DNA of 64,000 nt from Bdellovibrio sp. NC01 (GCF_006874625.1 NZ_CP030034.1:3472001-3536000); one strand, 5' to 3'. Positions 41,950 to 51,377 are shown, counted from the stretch's first letter. Notes: a model not told the origin generated them from the letters alone. Numbers and translations are program-made.

Positions 41950-43836
41950 TTATTCTACTGTTACTGACTTCGCCAAGTTACGTGGCTGATCAACATCGTA
42001 ACCCAGGTTGCAAGCAAGATGATAAGACATCAATTGCAATGGAATCACTGACAGGATCGTATTCACTGTCCAGTGAGCTTTCGGCAATGCCAAGTAGTGC
42101 TCGCTGATACCACGCAATTTATCGTTTTCGCCTGTGCCGATAGAAATAATTTTTCCACCACGCGCACGAGCTTCTTCCAAGTTGCTGATCGTTTTTTCGT
42201 ACCAGTGATCTGTTGGTGCAACCATCACGATCGCCATACGTTCATCAATCAACGCCAAAGGACCATGCTTCATTTCGCCTGCGGCATAACCTTCAGCGTG
42301 CATGTAAGCAAGTTCCTTCAATTTCAAAGCACCTTCCATCGCGATTGGGAAGCTTGTGCCACGACCCATGTACAAGAAGCCACGGAATTGTTTCAAATCG
42401 TTCGCTGCTTCATTGAAGTATTTGTCGAACGCAAGAACCGATTCCATTTGGCTTGGTACTGCCAACAAAGATTTTACAAGCTCTGCTTGTTCTTTGTCGT
42501 TCAAGTTGCCGCGTGTGTGCGCCATTGCGATAGCCAAGCAATTCAATACCGCCAAAGTACTTGTGAACGCTTTTGTTGAAGCGACACCGATCTCTGGACC
42601 TGAATTCATGTACAAGTGACCGTGAGCTTCACGATCAATTGTTGAGTTGCGTACGTTACAGATACTCAAAGTCGTTGCACCCATTTCTTTTGCAAGACGG
42701 ATGGCTGCCAACGTATCTGCCGTTTCACCAGATTGAGAAATCGTCATCACCAACGTTTTCGCTGGGATCACAGGATTGCGGTAACGGAACTCAGAAGCGA
42801 TATCCACTTCAACCGGAATGCGCGCTAATTGTTCGATCAAGTATTTACCAACAGTACCGGCATAATAACTTGTACCGCAGGCAATGATGAAGACGCGTTC
42901 GATACCTTTGAACACTTCCTGAGTTTTCGCCCAGTCCGTCGCGATATCAAGCTCTTCCAGTTTTTGCACCGGTTGACCACCGAAGCCCACTTTTTTCAAA
43001 GCGACTGCGAAAGTCTCTGGGTTCACGTGAGGTTCGATGGCAGAAGCTACGGCACGTGGCTGCTCATAAATTTCTTTAAGCATGTAGTGAGCGTAGCCTT
43101 GTTTTTCAACCATCTCTGGGTTCCAGTTCAATTCAACAACTTTCTTTTGAATTGGGAAACCGTTCGCAGAGAAGAACTTCACGTCAGCACCTTTGATTTC
43201 AGCAATTTCGCGGTCATCAAGGTAAACGAATTTTTTAGTGTATTGGATCAACGCTTGAACGTCTGATGCCACGAACATTTCTTTTTCGCCAAGACCAACA
43301 ACCAATGGTGGGCCGTCTTTGAAAGCGATCAAACGATCTGGTTCTTGTTCCCACATCACAAGGATCGAAAACGCACCACGAAGTTTCGTCAAAGTTCTTT
43401 CAACAGCTTTGAAAAGATCTTTTGTGTTTTCAACTTCATTGGCGATCAAGTGAGCAACAAGCTCTGTATCTGTGTCAGACGTGATATCCGCACCTTGAGC
43501 CAAAAGTTCTTCACGGATATCAAGATAGTTTTCGATAATACCGTTATGAACAAGGTTGATGCCACGAACTTGGTGAGGATGGGCATTGCGCTCTGACGGT
43601 TTACCGTGAGTCGCCCAACGAGTATGACCGATACCCAAGTGGCCATCGAATTTTTCGCCCACAAGTTTGTCTTCAAGAGCTTTCAATTTCCCTTGAGCAC
43701 GAACACGTTTTGTTTTGCCATGATCAAGAACAGCAATACCGGCGCTGTCATAACCACGGTATTCTAATTTTTTTAAACCGCTAATGATAATGTCTTTAGG
43801 ATTTTGAGGTCCAAGATAACCTACGATACCGCACAT
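41950..43836 (-). CDS. glmS: Glutamine-fructose-6-phosphate aminotransferase (isomerizing)
   Basis: First committed step of amino-sugar synthesis: fructose 6-phosphate plus glutamine gives glucosamine 6-phosphate. 628 residues. It begins MCGIVGYLG, so Cys2 is the glutaminase nucleophile; RWATHGKPSERNAHPH and DTDTELVAHLI follow. The SIS isomerase half has ACGTSYYAG and ISQSGETADTLAA, and the protein ends DQPRNLAKSVTVE as usual. It lies 8 bp after glmU. Confidence 0.96.
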   Translation of the reverse strand: MCGIVGYLGPQNPKDIIISGLKKLEYRGYDSAGIAVLDHGKTKRVRAQGKLKALEDKLVGEKFDGHLGIGHTRWATHGKPSERNAHPHQVRGINLVHNGIIENYLDIREELLAQGADITSDTDTELVAHLIANEVENTKDLFKAVERTLTKLRGAFSILVMWEQEPDRLIAFKDGPPLVVGLGEKEMFVASDVQALIQYTKKFVYLDDREIAEIKGADVKFFSANGFPIQKKVVELNWNPEMVEKQGYAHYMLKEIYEQPRAVASAIEPHVNPETFAVALKKVGFGGQPVQKLEELDIATDWAKTQEVFKGIERVFIIACGTSYYAGTVGKYLIEQLARIPVEVDIASEFRYRNPVIPAKTLVMTISQSGETADTLAAIRLAKEMGATTLSICNVRNSTIDREAHGHLYMNSGPEIGVASTKAFTSTLAVLNCLAIAMAHTRGNLNDKEQAELVKSLLAVPSQMESVLAFDKYFNEAANDLKQFRGFLYMGRGTSFPIAMEGALKLKELAYMHAEGYAAGEMKHGPLALIDERMAIVMVAPTDHWYEKTISNLEEARARGGKIISIGTGENDKLRGISEHYLALPKAHWTVNTILSVIPLQLMSYHLACNLGYDVDQPRNLAKSVTVE

Positions 43837-43844
43837 ATACTCAC

Positions 43845-45239
43845 CTACTCTTTGCTGTCAGTCTCTGTCGACTTGACAGCGTAATTTTCTTTTACAAATT
43901 GTTTACCACGCGCCACTGCAAGAGCTTTTGCAGGAACGTCTTTCGTGATTGTTGAACCGGAACCAATCACAGCATCGTCACCGATAGAGATCGGAGCGAT
44001 GAATTGTGTATCACTGCCAACGAACACACGGTTACCAATCTTCGTTTTATATTTCTTTCTGTCCGCAGCGTAGTTGCAAGTTATAGTTCCGCAACCTACG
44101 TTCACTTCTTCGCCAACTTCTGCGTCGCCAAGATACGTCAAGTGACCTGCTTTAGATTTCTTACCGAATTTGGTTTTTTTCATCTCAACAAAGTTACCAA
44201 CATGCGCTTCTTCCATGATTTCTGTTTCAGGGCGAAGACGCGCGTAAGGTCCCACAGAAACCTTATCGTGCAACTTAGAGCTTTCAAGATACGAACCGCC
44301 GCGTACTTGAACGCTGTTGGCGATTTCGCAATCAGAAATGAATGAATTTGATTCGATCACACAGAACGAACCGATTTGTGTACGACCACGAATGAAGACA
44401 TTTGGATACAACACAGTGCCAGCGCCGATTTGCACAGACTCTTCCACATACGCTGTACGTGGGTCGATCATCAACACCCCGTCTTCAAGCAATTGCAAAG
44501 CTTTACGTTTGAAAATCAAACGCGTTGCTTTCGCAAGCTCCACTTGATTATTCACGCCCACAGCAACCTTTGGATTTCCTTTGATCGCTTGCACGCGGCA
44601 TTTGTCTTGAATGCACAAAGAAATCAAATCAGTGATGTAGAATTCTTTTTTCGCGTTGTTGTTTTGAATTTGCGGAAGGTATTGCGCAAGCACTTCTGCT
44701 TTAGCGATGTAGATACCTGTGTTGATCTCTTTAATTTTCAAAGCTTCTGCAGATGCGTCTTTGGCTTCAACGATGGCCATCAATTCACCACGGTTACGCA
44801 CGATACGACCGAACTCGCCAGGATTTTTCAATTCGGCAGTTACAACCGCAAGATCACATTTTTCGTCGCGGAAAATTCTTAGGAAATCTTTGATGTCAGA
44901 CGCTTCGATCAATGGATGGTCACCATTCATGATCACAACATCGCCTTCGATGTTTTCTGGTTTAGCACAACGAACTGCGTGTGCTGTTCCCAATTGTTCG
45001 TCTTGCACGTAGCACGCAACACCCATTGGTTCTACAACTTGACGAACCAATGCTTGGCCGTGACCAACGATAACGCGAACTTCTGCAGCACCCGCTTGTT
45101 TTGACGCCTGAATTACTTTTTCAATCATCGGACGGCCTGCTACTGGATGAAGCACTTTTGGAAGAGGTGACTTCATACGAGTCCCTTTTCCCGCAGCTAA
45201 GGCGATCACTGTCAATTTTTGGGCGGATTGTTCTGCCAT
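43845..45239 (-). CDS. glmU: Bifunctional UDP-N-acetylglucosamine pyrophosphorylase / glucosamine-1-phosphate acetyltransferase
   Basis: Makes UDP-GlcNAc, the precursor of peptidoglycan and LPS. 464 residues from ATG 45239 (AAAGGA upstream); the longer reading frame upstream is not needed. N-terminal nucleotidyltransferase: LAAGKGTRMKSPLPKVLHPVAGRPM and NGDHPLI. C-terminal left-handed beta helix: hexapeptide repeats, GHLTYLGDAEVGEEVNVGCGTITCNYAADRKKYKT and FVGSDTQFIAPISIGDDAVIGSGSTITKDVP. Operon with glmS. Confidence 0.95.
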   Translation of the reverse strand: MAEQSAQKLTVIALAAGKGTRMKSPLPKVLHPVAGRPMIEKVIQASKQAGAAEVRVIVGHGQALVRQVVEPMGVACYVQDEQLGTAHAVRCAKPENIEGDVVIMNGDHPLIEASDIKDFLRIFRDEKCDLAVVTAELKNPGEFGRIVRNRGELMAIVEAKDASAEALKIKEINTGIYIAKAEVLAQYLPQIQNNNAKKEFYITDLISLCIQDKCRVQAIKGNPKVAVGVNNQVELAKATRLIFKRKALQLLEDGVLMIDPRTAYVEESVQIGAGTVLYPNVFIRGRTQIGSFCVIESNSFISDCEIANSVQVRGGSYLESSKLHDKVSVGPYARLRPETEIMEEAHVGNFVEMKKTKFGKKSKAGHLTYLGDAEVGEEVNVGCGTITCNYAADRKKYKTKIGNRVFVGSDTQFIAPISIGDDAVIGSGSTITKDVPAKALAVARGKQFVKENYAVKSTETDSKE

Positions 45240-45296
45240 GTTCAAAGTTCCTTTTAAAAGCTTTTCTTCTATGAAAAAAACAGGTTCAATTATGTC

Positions 45297-45992
45297 ATGC
45301 AAGCAAACATTTTTCATCAATCTTCTTGGGCTACGACTGCAATCGGTACTCCCATTGAGCTGTATAAAAAAACACACAGTGGAAGTGGTTTTTCCGAACA
45401 GCCCATTCTGATGATTGGTGGCGTTCACGGCGATGAACCCGAAGGCGTTCGCCTTGCGAATGAACTTCTAAAATGGCTCCAAGAAAATGAGAAAACTCGT
45501 AGCCAAATGATCCGCCCATGGATTCTTATTCCATGTATTAATCCAGATGGATTCGCGAAGAACCAAAGAACGAACTCCAATGGCGTGGATCTTAATCGCA
45601 ACTTCCCTTCCTCTGACTGGAATTCCGAGGCGAAAGCCCCACGATACTATCCCGGCCCTTCGCCTGGGAGCGAGCGTGAAGTTCAGGCATTGGTAAAACT
45701 CATTGAGGACGAAAAGCCACAGCTTATAGTACACTTTCACTCATGGGAGCCTTGCGTTGTATACACGGGTTCTCCGGGCCAAAAAGCCGCAGAGATCCTC
45801 GCAACGGGCACGGGATACGAATGTCGCGAAGACATTGGTTACCCCACTCCGGGAAGTTTAGGACAGTACGGTTGGATCGAGCACAAAACTCCTGTGATCT
45901 GCATTGAAGAGCAAGAGAGCATCGATCTGGATAAAGTGTGGCCTCATTTCCGCAAGGGACTTGAACTTTTACTGACGGGAGGGAGCATCTAA
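45297..45992 (+). CDS. M14-family zinc carboxypeptidase/amidase (MpaA-like)
   Basis: A 231-residue cytoplasmic metallopeptidase, no signal peptide. GGVHGDEPEG supplies zinc ligands His44 and Glu47. NSNGVDLNRNFPSSDW is the substrate-binding NR motif, VHFHSW gives the third zinc ligand, and VICIEEQES the catalytic Glu (about 204). The size and motifs match MpaA-type murein peptide amidases, which cut D-Glu-DAP bonds in recycled cell-wall peptides; substrate inferred. It diverges from glmU (57 bp) and overlaps the next gene (TAATG). Confidence 0.8.
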   Translation: MQANIFHQSSWATTAIGTPIELYKKTHSGSGFSEQPILMIGGVHGDEPEGVRLANELLKWLQENEKTRSQMIRPWILIPCINPDGFAKNQRTNSNGVDLNRNFPSSDWNSEAKAPRYYPGPSPGSEREVQALVKLIEDEKPQLIVHFHSWEPCVVYTGSPGQKAAEILATGTGYECREDIGYPTPGSLGQYGWIEHKTPVICIEEQESIDLDKVWPHFRKGLELLLTGGSI

Positions 45993-46675
45993 TGGCGAAG
46001 TATAAATCTCTCGTCTTTGACTTGGATGACACTCTTCTTGATACGTCGGGCCTGTTGGTGCCGATGGCTTCCTTAAGAGCATGTCAGGCGATGATCAATG
46101 CGGGACTTCAGTGCACTCTTGAAGACTGTATGAAGATGCGACATGCCCTCGCTTCTGAATTTTCGCACACGGAAATTTTTACGCAGATCGCGAACCACTA
46201 TGGCACGAACACGAAGGGCAAAGCCGTTCACGATGCTTTAGAGGAATTCTATAATCCTGAAATTCCGATGGTGTTGCCTTTGATGGCCGGTGCCACAGAA
46301 AATCTTCTGCACTTAAAAGAACAATACACTTTGTATCTTGTGACGATGGGTTCTTTCGAAGCGCAGGTTGATAAAATCCGCGCTTTGCAAATCGATAAAT
46401 TCTTTAAAAAGATTTACGTCTTAAATGGTTTCATCGGCGAAAAAAAAGAAATCGCCTTCAAAGATATTTTGAATAACGAAGGCCACGAAGCGCACGAACT
46501 TCTGAGCATCGGCAATCGTCTGTCGAGTGAAATTCGCGACGCCAAACGCTTAGGTTCGGATACTTGCTACTTCGCGCACGGTGAACACATCGGTGAAAAA
46601 GCGCAGTATCCCGAAGATCACCCTGACTTTACGATTTTCCATCACAAGGATCTGATCACGACATGCGGACTTTAA
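45992..46675 (+). CDS. HAD-family hydrolase
   Basis: A 227-residue HAD phosphatase. Motif I FDLDDTLLDTSG (nucleophile Asp at about 10), motif II VTMGS, a Lys in GEKKEIAF, and motif III around LSIGNRLSSEIRDAKRLGSDT. The substrate is unknown; YjjG/Gph-type nucleotide or sugar phosphatases are the nearest by eye. It starts within the stop of the M14 gene and overlaps the kinase gene by 13 bp. Confidence 0.82.
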   Translation: MAKYKSLVFDLDDTLLDTSGLLVPMASLRACQAMINAGLQCTLEDCMKMRHALASEFSHTEIFTQIANHYGTNTKGKAVHDALEEFYNPEIPMVLPLMAGATENLLHLKEQYTLYLVTMGSFEAQVDKIRALQIDKFFKKIYVLNGFIGEKKEIAFKDILNNEGHEAHELLSIGNRLSSEIRDAKRLGSDTCYFAHGEHIGEKAQYPEDHPDFTIFHHKDLITTCGL

Positions 46676-48519
46676 AAGCCAGCTTCCTGCTTATCGGTCC
46701 CTGGGATGCGCGCCTTCAAGAATTAGGTGCGCATGTTGCCACGGATTTGAATCAGGCATGGCACTGGATTCAAGATTCCACTTACAACGTTGTCGCCTTA
46801 TCAGTGACTTTGGTTCTTGGAAAAAAGTTCGATGAGTTTTATGAAGAAATCAAACGCTCTAATCCCGCGACACAGTTCATCGCCGTCGTGCCACAGGATT
46901 TTTCTGCAAATCAGTTAGCAGTTCTTCATCAGGAATATACGTTCTTTCGTGTGATGACGACATTCCAAGATCCCGATCTGGAAAGTCATTTGTTTTCAGC
47001 ACTGGAAGAAGCCAATCAACGTAAACAAGATGAAAACCTCGCTTTACTGATTCGCGAACAGACTGCAAAACTGAAACGCTTGCAAATTGAATTGGAAGAA
47101 CGTGTTCAGAAAAGAACACGTTTCCTAACGGAAGCTCGTCGCAAATTGTTCTTAACGAATTCACGGATCGAAGGCTTTAAAGGCGCTTTGATGGCGGTCC
47201 ATCAGGCAAGCTCTGTGGGTGAAATTGAACAGCTATTAAATGATTCTTTAGCTGCGACCGTGCAGACTTCGTGGATTCGCATTTTCTTTCATCCTCAAGA
47301 TGAAATTTTCGCACGCCAAGTAACGGCGCAATTGAATTTCACACAACTGCAAGTGCCACTGTTTAGGCAGCACGAAAAAGTGGGTTCGATTTTTTATCTG
47401 CGTGCCCCCGATCATCCCTTCACGAAGGATGAAAGCGATTTCTTAATGCGCACGGCGGAAGCTGTGGCGCTGGCACTGGATCGTATTCAAAAACTTAAAG
47501 AATCCGAATCTTTAAAAGAACAGTGGGAAGCGACTTTTAACTCGATGTCGGATCCTGTCGTTTTGATTGATCATAACTACAATATCATTCAATCAAATAA
47601 AGCAGCCGACGAACGCTTACGTGAACGCGAGCACATGATTCCAGCGCGCAAATGCCATCAGGCTTTGTACAATCGCGAGGAACCATGTCCTGGCTGTCAA
47701 CGTGGCGGCAACTTCCGCGTGCAATCTTCCGATGCACAACCGCGCACGTTTGAAGTTTACAGTCACAGTCTGGTGCTAGATTCAGATAAGCCTGCTGTTT
47801 ATGTAAATCTTTATCACGACATCACAGCGCAATTAAAAATGGAGCGTCAGATCCTTGAGTCTGCAAAAATGGCAGAGCTTGGAACGATCGGTTCTTCGAT
47901 TGCACATGAGTTGAATAATCCATTGGGAGGTATTCTTTCTTTCACTCAACTTATTAAGATGGAAATGAAACCCGACAATCCGCTTTATCCCGATATCGTC
48001 GAGATGGAAGCGGGCGTGCAACGCTGTAAAGAGATCGTGCAAAATCTTTTGGGCTTCACCCGCAATCCAAATGCCGATCAAGAAGGCGATTGCAGTTTGA
48101 AAGAAGTGTGCACGCGTGCACTTAAAATTGTTGAGCTACAAACGAAGTCACAAGGCATGGACGTGCGCTTGCACTTCCCTGGGACCGATGTTGAAGTTCT
48201 TGGGCACTTAAATCTGTTGGCCCAAGCTTTGAAGAATCTGCTGCAGAATTCTATAGACAGAATTAATGAAAAAAATCGTCAGCTCAAAGGTTTCAAAGGC
48301 CAGATCGATATAGAAATTTCTGCTGGTCCAGGGTTTGCCCATATTTTCATCAAAGACAATGGCCTACCCGAAAAAAATCCAAGTCTTCCTATAGGTTTAG
48401 GTGTTCCAGTGGCTACTCAGATCCTTCGCGATCATGAAGCGGACCTCGAATTTTTCTCGGGTCCGGAGCACGAAAATGTGGCAAAAATTTCCTTCACCCG
48501 TCTAGTTTTGAGGTCCTGA
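46663..48519 (+). CDS. Soluble sensor histidine kinase (NtrB-like) with pseudo-receiver, GAF and PAS regions
   Basis: A 618-residue kinase with no membrane segment. Residues 1-115 resemble a receiver fold, but the strand that should carry the phospho-acceptor reads YNVVALSVTL, with no Asp. A coiled coil (about 115-165) and a GAF-like region (about 175-280) follow, then a PAS domain (about 285-395) with Cys331, Cys342 and Cys345 in ARKCHQALYNREEPCPGC. HisKA has His415 in AHELNNPLGGILSFTQL; the ATPase part ends with a degenerate G2. It pairs with the sigma-54 regulator downstream. Confidence 0.88.
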   Translation: MRTLKASFLLIGPWDARLQELGAHVATDLNQAWHWIQDSTYNVVALSVTLVLGKKFDEFYEEIKRSNPATQFIAVVPQDFSANQLAVLHQEYTFFRVMTTFQDPDLESHLFSALEEANQRKQDENLALLIREQTAKLKRLQIELEERVQKRTRFLTEARRKLFLTNSRIEGFKGALMAVHQASSVGEIEQLLNDSLAATVQTSWIRIFFHPQDEIFARQVTAQLNFTQLQVPLFRQHEKVGSIFYLRAPDHPFTKDESDFLMRTAEAVALALDRIQKLKESESLKEQWEATFNSMSDPVVLIDHNYNIIQSNKAADERLREREHMIPARKCHQALYNREEPCPGCQRGGNFRVQSSDAQPRTFEVYSHSLVLDSDKPAVYVNLYHDITAQLKMERQILESAKMAELGTIGSSIAHELNNPLGGILSFTQLIKMEMKPDNPLYPDIVEMEAGVQRCKEIVQNLLGFTRNPNADQEGDCSLKEVCTRALKIVELQTKSQGMDVRLHFPGTDVEVLGHLNLLAQALKNLLQNSIDRINEKNRQLKGFKGQIDIEISAGPGFAHIFIKDNGLPEKNPSLPIGLGVPVATQILRDHEADLEFFSGPEHENVAKISFTRLVLRS

Positions 48520-48540
48520 AACCCTTTCTGGGCGCGGATT

Positions 48541-48572
48541 TTTTGACAGTCCAGTCAAAATCAACTTATCCT
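48541..48572 (+). promoter_or_regulatory. Candidate promoter of the NtrC-type regulator with inverted repeat
   Basis: TTGACA (48543-48548) is followed after 18 bp by TATCCT (48567-48572). The -35 lies in TTTTGAC-AGTCCA-GTCAAAA, a 7-bp-arm inverted repeat. Confidence 0.4.
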
Positions 48573-48630
48573 GAACAGGTAGTTCGATTCCGTCGAATTA
48601 CTTAAAGAACCCACCATGGAAGGAAGGTTC

Positions 48631-50034
48631 ATGCGAACTCAACGCGTTCTTATATTAGATGACGAGTCATCACTTCGCACAGCACTCTTCAGAGTGTTAG
48701 ATCGCAAAGGACTTAACGTCATCACAGCCAACAAAATCGAAGAAGCAAAAGTTTTGTGTCAAGGCGATGTGCCTGTTGATCTTGCTATCGTAGATTTGAA
48801 TCTTCCGGACGGAGACGGCATTGAATTCATGACTTATTTAAAGTCATTGAATCCAGCTGCGGAAGTAATCATTTTGACTGGTCACGCGACAATTGAATCT
48901 GCAATTCGTGCAACTCAAAAAGGCGCCTTCCATTTCGTGACTAAGCCATTCAATCTTGAAGAGCTGATGAGCTTGATCGAGAAAGCTTTGACTCACAAGA
49001 AGTTGCAACAAGAAAACCAGCAACTTCGTTCTGAATTAAATAAGAAATATAAATTCGACCAAATCATCGGTTCCAGCGAACAAATTCAAAACGTTTTGCG
49101 TTTGATTGAACGTGTTGCTGATTCTGATTCAACAGTGTTGATCACGGGTGAGTCTGGAACAGGTAAAGAATTGATGGCTCGTGCGATTCACTACAACTCG
49201 CCACGTGCGAACGGTCCTTTCGTTCCAATTAACTGTGGCGCGATTCCGTCGGAGCTTTTGGAAAGTGAATTGTTCGGTCATATGAAAGGTGCCTTCACAG
49301 GTGCTATCGCAAACCGTGTCGGTCGTTTTGAAATGGCTGACGGCGGTACGATCTTCCTGGATGAAATCGGCGACCTTGAACCTTCGTTGCAAGTGAAACT
49401 TCTTCGCGCTTTGCAAGAACGTAGCTTCGAACCAGTGGGTTCTACAAAAACCGTGACAGTGAATGTTCGTGTGATCGCAGCGACGAACTTGAATTTAGAA
49501 GATGCTGTTGAAAACAACAGATTCCGCGAAGACTTGTACTATCGTTTGAACGTTATTCCGTTGGTGGTGCCAGCATTGCGTGAACGTAAAGCTGATATTC
49601 CGTTGTTGTTGAATCACTTCATGGAAGTGTTCAGCAAAACGAAAGGCCGCGGTTTGACTGGTATCACAACAGACGCGTTGGATGCTTTGGTAAATTACGG
49701 CTGGCCAGGAAATATTCGTGAGCTTGAAAATCTTGTTGAGCGCATGACCATCCTTAAAGGCCAAGGCTCGATCGAAATCAGTGATCTTCCGCCGAAATAT
49801 AAATCAAGCAAAGTCGTTTCGACTGACGTTGGTTCGTTGGAAATTCCTGATTCAGGAATGGACTTCAACACAGCAGTTGATAGCTTCGAAAACACTTTGA
49901 TCTTGAAGGCGCTAGAAAAAACAGGCTGGAACCGCAACCAAGCGGCGGCCCTGTTAAGACTGAACAGAACAACGTTGGTAGAGAAGATCAAAAAGAAAGG
50001 TCTGACTCCCCCGAACGATGTGAACCCTACTTAA
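48631..50034 (+). CDS. Sigma-54-dependent NtrC-family response regulator
   Basis: A 467-residue activator. The receiver has Asp55 (VDLNLPDGDG) and Lys in VTKPFNL. The AAA+ domain has Walker A TGESGTGKELMARAIHYNSPR, the sigma-54 contact loop GAFTGAIANRVGRFEMADGG, Walker B TIFLDEIGDLEPS and the arginine finger region FREDLYYRLNVIPL. The Fis-type HTH is GWNRNQAAALLRLNRTTLVEKIK. ATG 48631 has GGAAGG at the right distance; the ATG at 48616 is upstream of it. A complete partner for the upstream kinase. Confidence 0.93.
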   Translation: MRTQRVLILDDESSLRTALFRVLDRKGLNVITANKIEEAKVLCQGDVPVDLAIVDLNLPDGDGIEFMTYLKSLNPAAEVIILTGHATIESAIRATQKGAFHFVTKPFNLEELMSLIEKALTHKKLQQENQQLRSELNKKYKFDQIIGSSEQIQNVLRLIERVADSDSTVLITGESGTGKELMARAIHYNSPRANGPFVPINCGAIPSELLESELFGHMKGAFTGAIANRVGRFEMADGGTIFLDEIGDLEPSLQVKLLRALQERSFEPVGSTKTVTVNVRVIAATNLNLEDAVENNRFREDLYYRLNVIPLVVPALRERKADIPLLLNHFMEVFSKTKGRGLTGITTDALDALVNYGWPGNIRELENLVERMTILKGQGSIEISDLPPKYKSSKVVSTDVGSLEIPDSGMDFNTAVDSFENTLILKALEKTGWNRNQAAALLRLNRTTLVEKIKKKGLTPPNDVNPT

Positions 50035-50050
50035 TCAAGAATTCCTTCAG

Positions 50051-50108
50051 GCCCCTTCGCTAAGTCTTTACCTCCTCAAAATGAAGACTGTGTGAAGGGG
50101 CTTTTTTT
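50051..50108 (+). terminator. Long-stem terminator after the NtrC-type regulator
   Basis: The outer stem GCCCCTTC / GAAGGGGC encloses an inner AGTCTT / AAGACT, followed by T7. It overlaps the end of the convergent Cys-rich gene. Confidence 0.75.
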
Positions 50109-50409
50109 ATAGCCCGCAGTACACGCAGCTTACGCCATTACGCTCACCATCAGTGAAATTCGGCAAACATTGCGTTGAATGAGATCCACACTTATCGCAG
50201 CTTTCAGCAACTTCGGTCGCACATCCTTGAAACGCCAAGGGACGAAGCATTCCAAAAGTCTGCGGTGGCGCGCTTTGACAGCCTGGATTGGGGCGTGGAC
50301 GAGGATTGTGTCCTTCGCATTCACCTGGCAAACAACCGATCGCAGCTCCTGCCAAAGAAGCTTGGGTTAAAAGACCAACAAACATCGCCATAGCGAAAAA
50401 TAATTTCAT
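50107..50409 (-). CDS. Small Cys-rich exported protein
   Basis: A 100-residue protein. Signal peptide MKLFFAMAMFVGLLTQASLAGA, then about 78 residues with nine Cys (including CDKC and CVYC) and a Pro/Arg/Asn-rich stretch (HNPRPRPNPG). The Cys spacing could support disulfides or metal binding outside the cytoplasm. ATG 50409 follows GGAGG; a longer start at 50430 is not needed. No family recognised. It diverges from the LysR-type gene. Confidence 0.65.
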   Translation of the reverse strand: MKLFFAMAMFVGLLTQASLAGAAIGCLPGECEGHNPRPRPNPGCQSAPPQTFGMLRPLAFQGCATEVAESCDKCGSHSTQCLPNFTDGERNGVSCVYCGL

Positions 50410-50495
50410 GATTACCTCCGATATTTGCAACCTACATTAGAGCGCTCCGGGTGGCTGTTGACTTCTTTGCAAGTTCGAACATACTTTTTGTCAAC

Positions 50496-51377
50496 ATGAG
50501 CAAATTTGAAATTTCCCCAGAAGATTGCCTGATTACACTGGAATTCCGCGACTCTGCTTCATTACGTGAAGTGGCGACGCGTTTAAACTGTGATCCGTCA
50601 GCCCTTGTACGCAAAGTCCAACGAATTGCTTCCGAGCATGGTCTTCTAGAAAAAGTAAAAGGGCGCTGGGTTTTAACGGCAAAGGGTCATTTGCTAAATC
50701 GTTGGACCGAAGATTCTTTGGTTTCACAAAAGAGGTTATTGGAATCAAAACCACAGATGCGCATTGGAACGACCATGTGGCTTTCAGAACAAGTGATCGT
50801 CCCCTATTACCAAGCTTTGCATCAAGCGACCGAAGCTCACTACAACTGGATTGTCACAACTCCCCATCGTAGTTTTGAAACAGAGCTGATTGAAGGCACA
50901 TGCGATTTCGTAATCGCTTGCGGTGCTCCGGTGGACCCGTTGATTTCTTATAAAAGAATTTTGCCAGAAGAATTCATTCTTATTGCGCCTAAGTCTTGGC
51001 AAAAAGAATTTAAAAAAATCGAAGAACAAGAGCGCTTCGAAAAACTATTAACCAAGCCCTTTGTTCGTCACTCTGACATGAATCCACAAGAGTTCTTGAA
51101 TCTGCCAGAGCAGATCACGAACATCTCTTTAACCGTCGACAATATCATTGGAATTCGTTCTGCCGTTTCTAAAGGCCATGGCTGGAGTGTCGTTCCACGT
51201 TTAGCTGTTTTGAATGAACTTGAAGCGGATGAGCTGATTGAAATTCCCTATGGGAAATTGAAAGTTCTAACACAGAATCATTTATCGTTGTGGTGGCTGC
51301 GCTCGCGCAAAGAACCACAACAGCTGGTGGGAAAAATGCAGCAGTGGCTGCTGCACTCCCTTGCTGGAATCAAATAA
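50496..51377 (+). CDS. LysR-family transcriptional regulator
   Basis: A 293-residue regulator. The N-terminal winged HTH includes SLREVATRLNCDPSALVRKVQRIASEHGLLEKVKGRWVLTAKG, with the LysR outline though divergent. From about residue 85 there is a LysR substrate-binding domain (MRIGTTMWLSEQVIVPYY, GTCDFVIACG, ISKGHGWSVVPRLAV-like). ATG 50496 is taken. It lies divergent to the Cys-rich gene (86 bp) and its stop touches the convergent speB stop. Confidence 0.8.
   Translation: MSKFEISPEDCLITLEFRDSASLREVATRLNCDPSALVRKVQRIASEHGLLEKVKGRWVLTAKGHLLNRWTEDSLVSQKRLLESKPQMRIGTTMWLSEQVIVPYYQALHQATEAHYNWIVTTPHRSFETELIEGTCDFVIACGAPVDPLISYKRILPEEFILIAPKSWQKEFKKIEEQERFEKLLTKPFVRHSDMNPQEFLNLPEQITNISLTVDNIIGIRSAVSKGHGWSVVPRLAVLNELEADELIEIPYGKLKVLTQNHLSLWWLRSRKEPQQLVGKMQQWLLHSLAGIK

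Noticed and set aside
45240-45428. N-terminal extension of glmU
   Set aside because: The extension overlaps the divergent M14 gene and is unlike GlmU; ATG 45239 with AAAGGA gives the family N-terminus.
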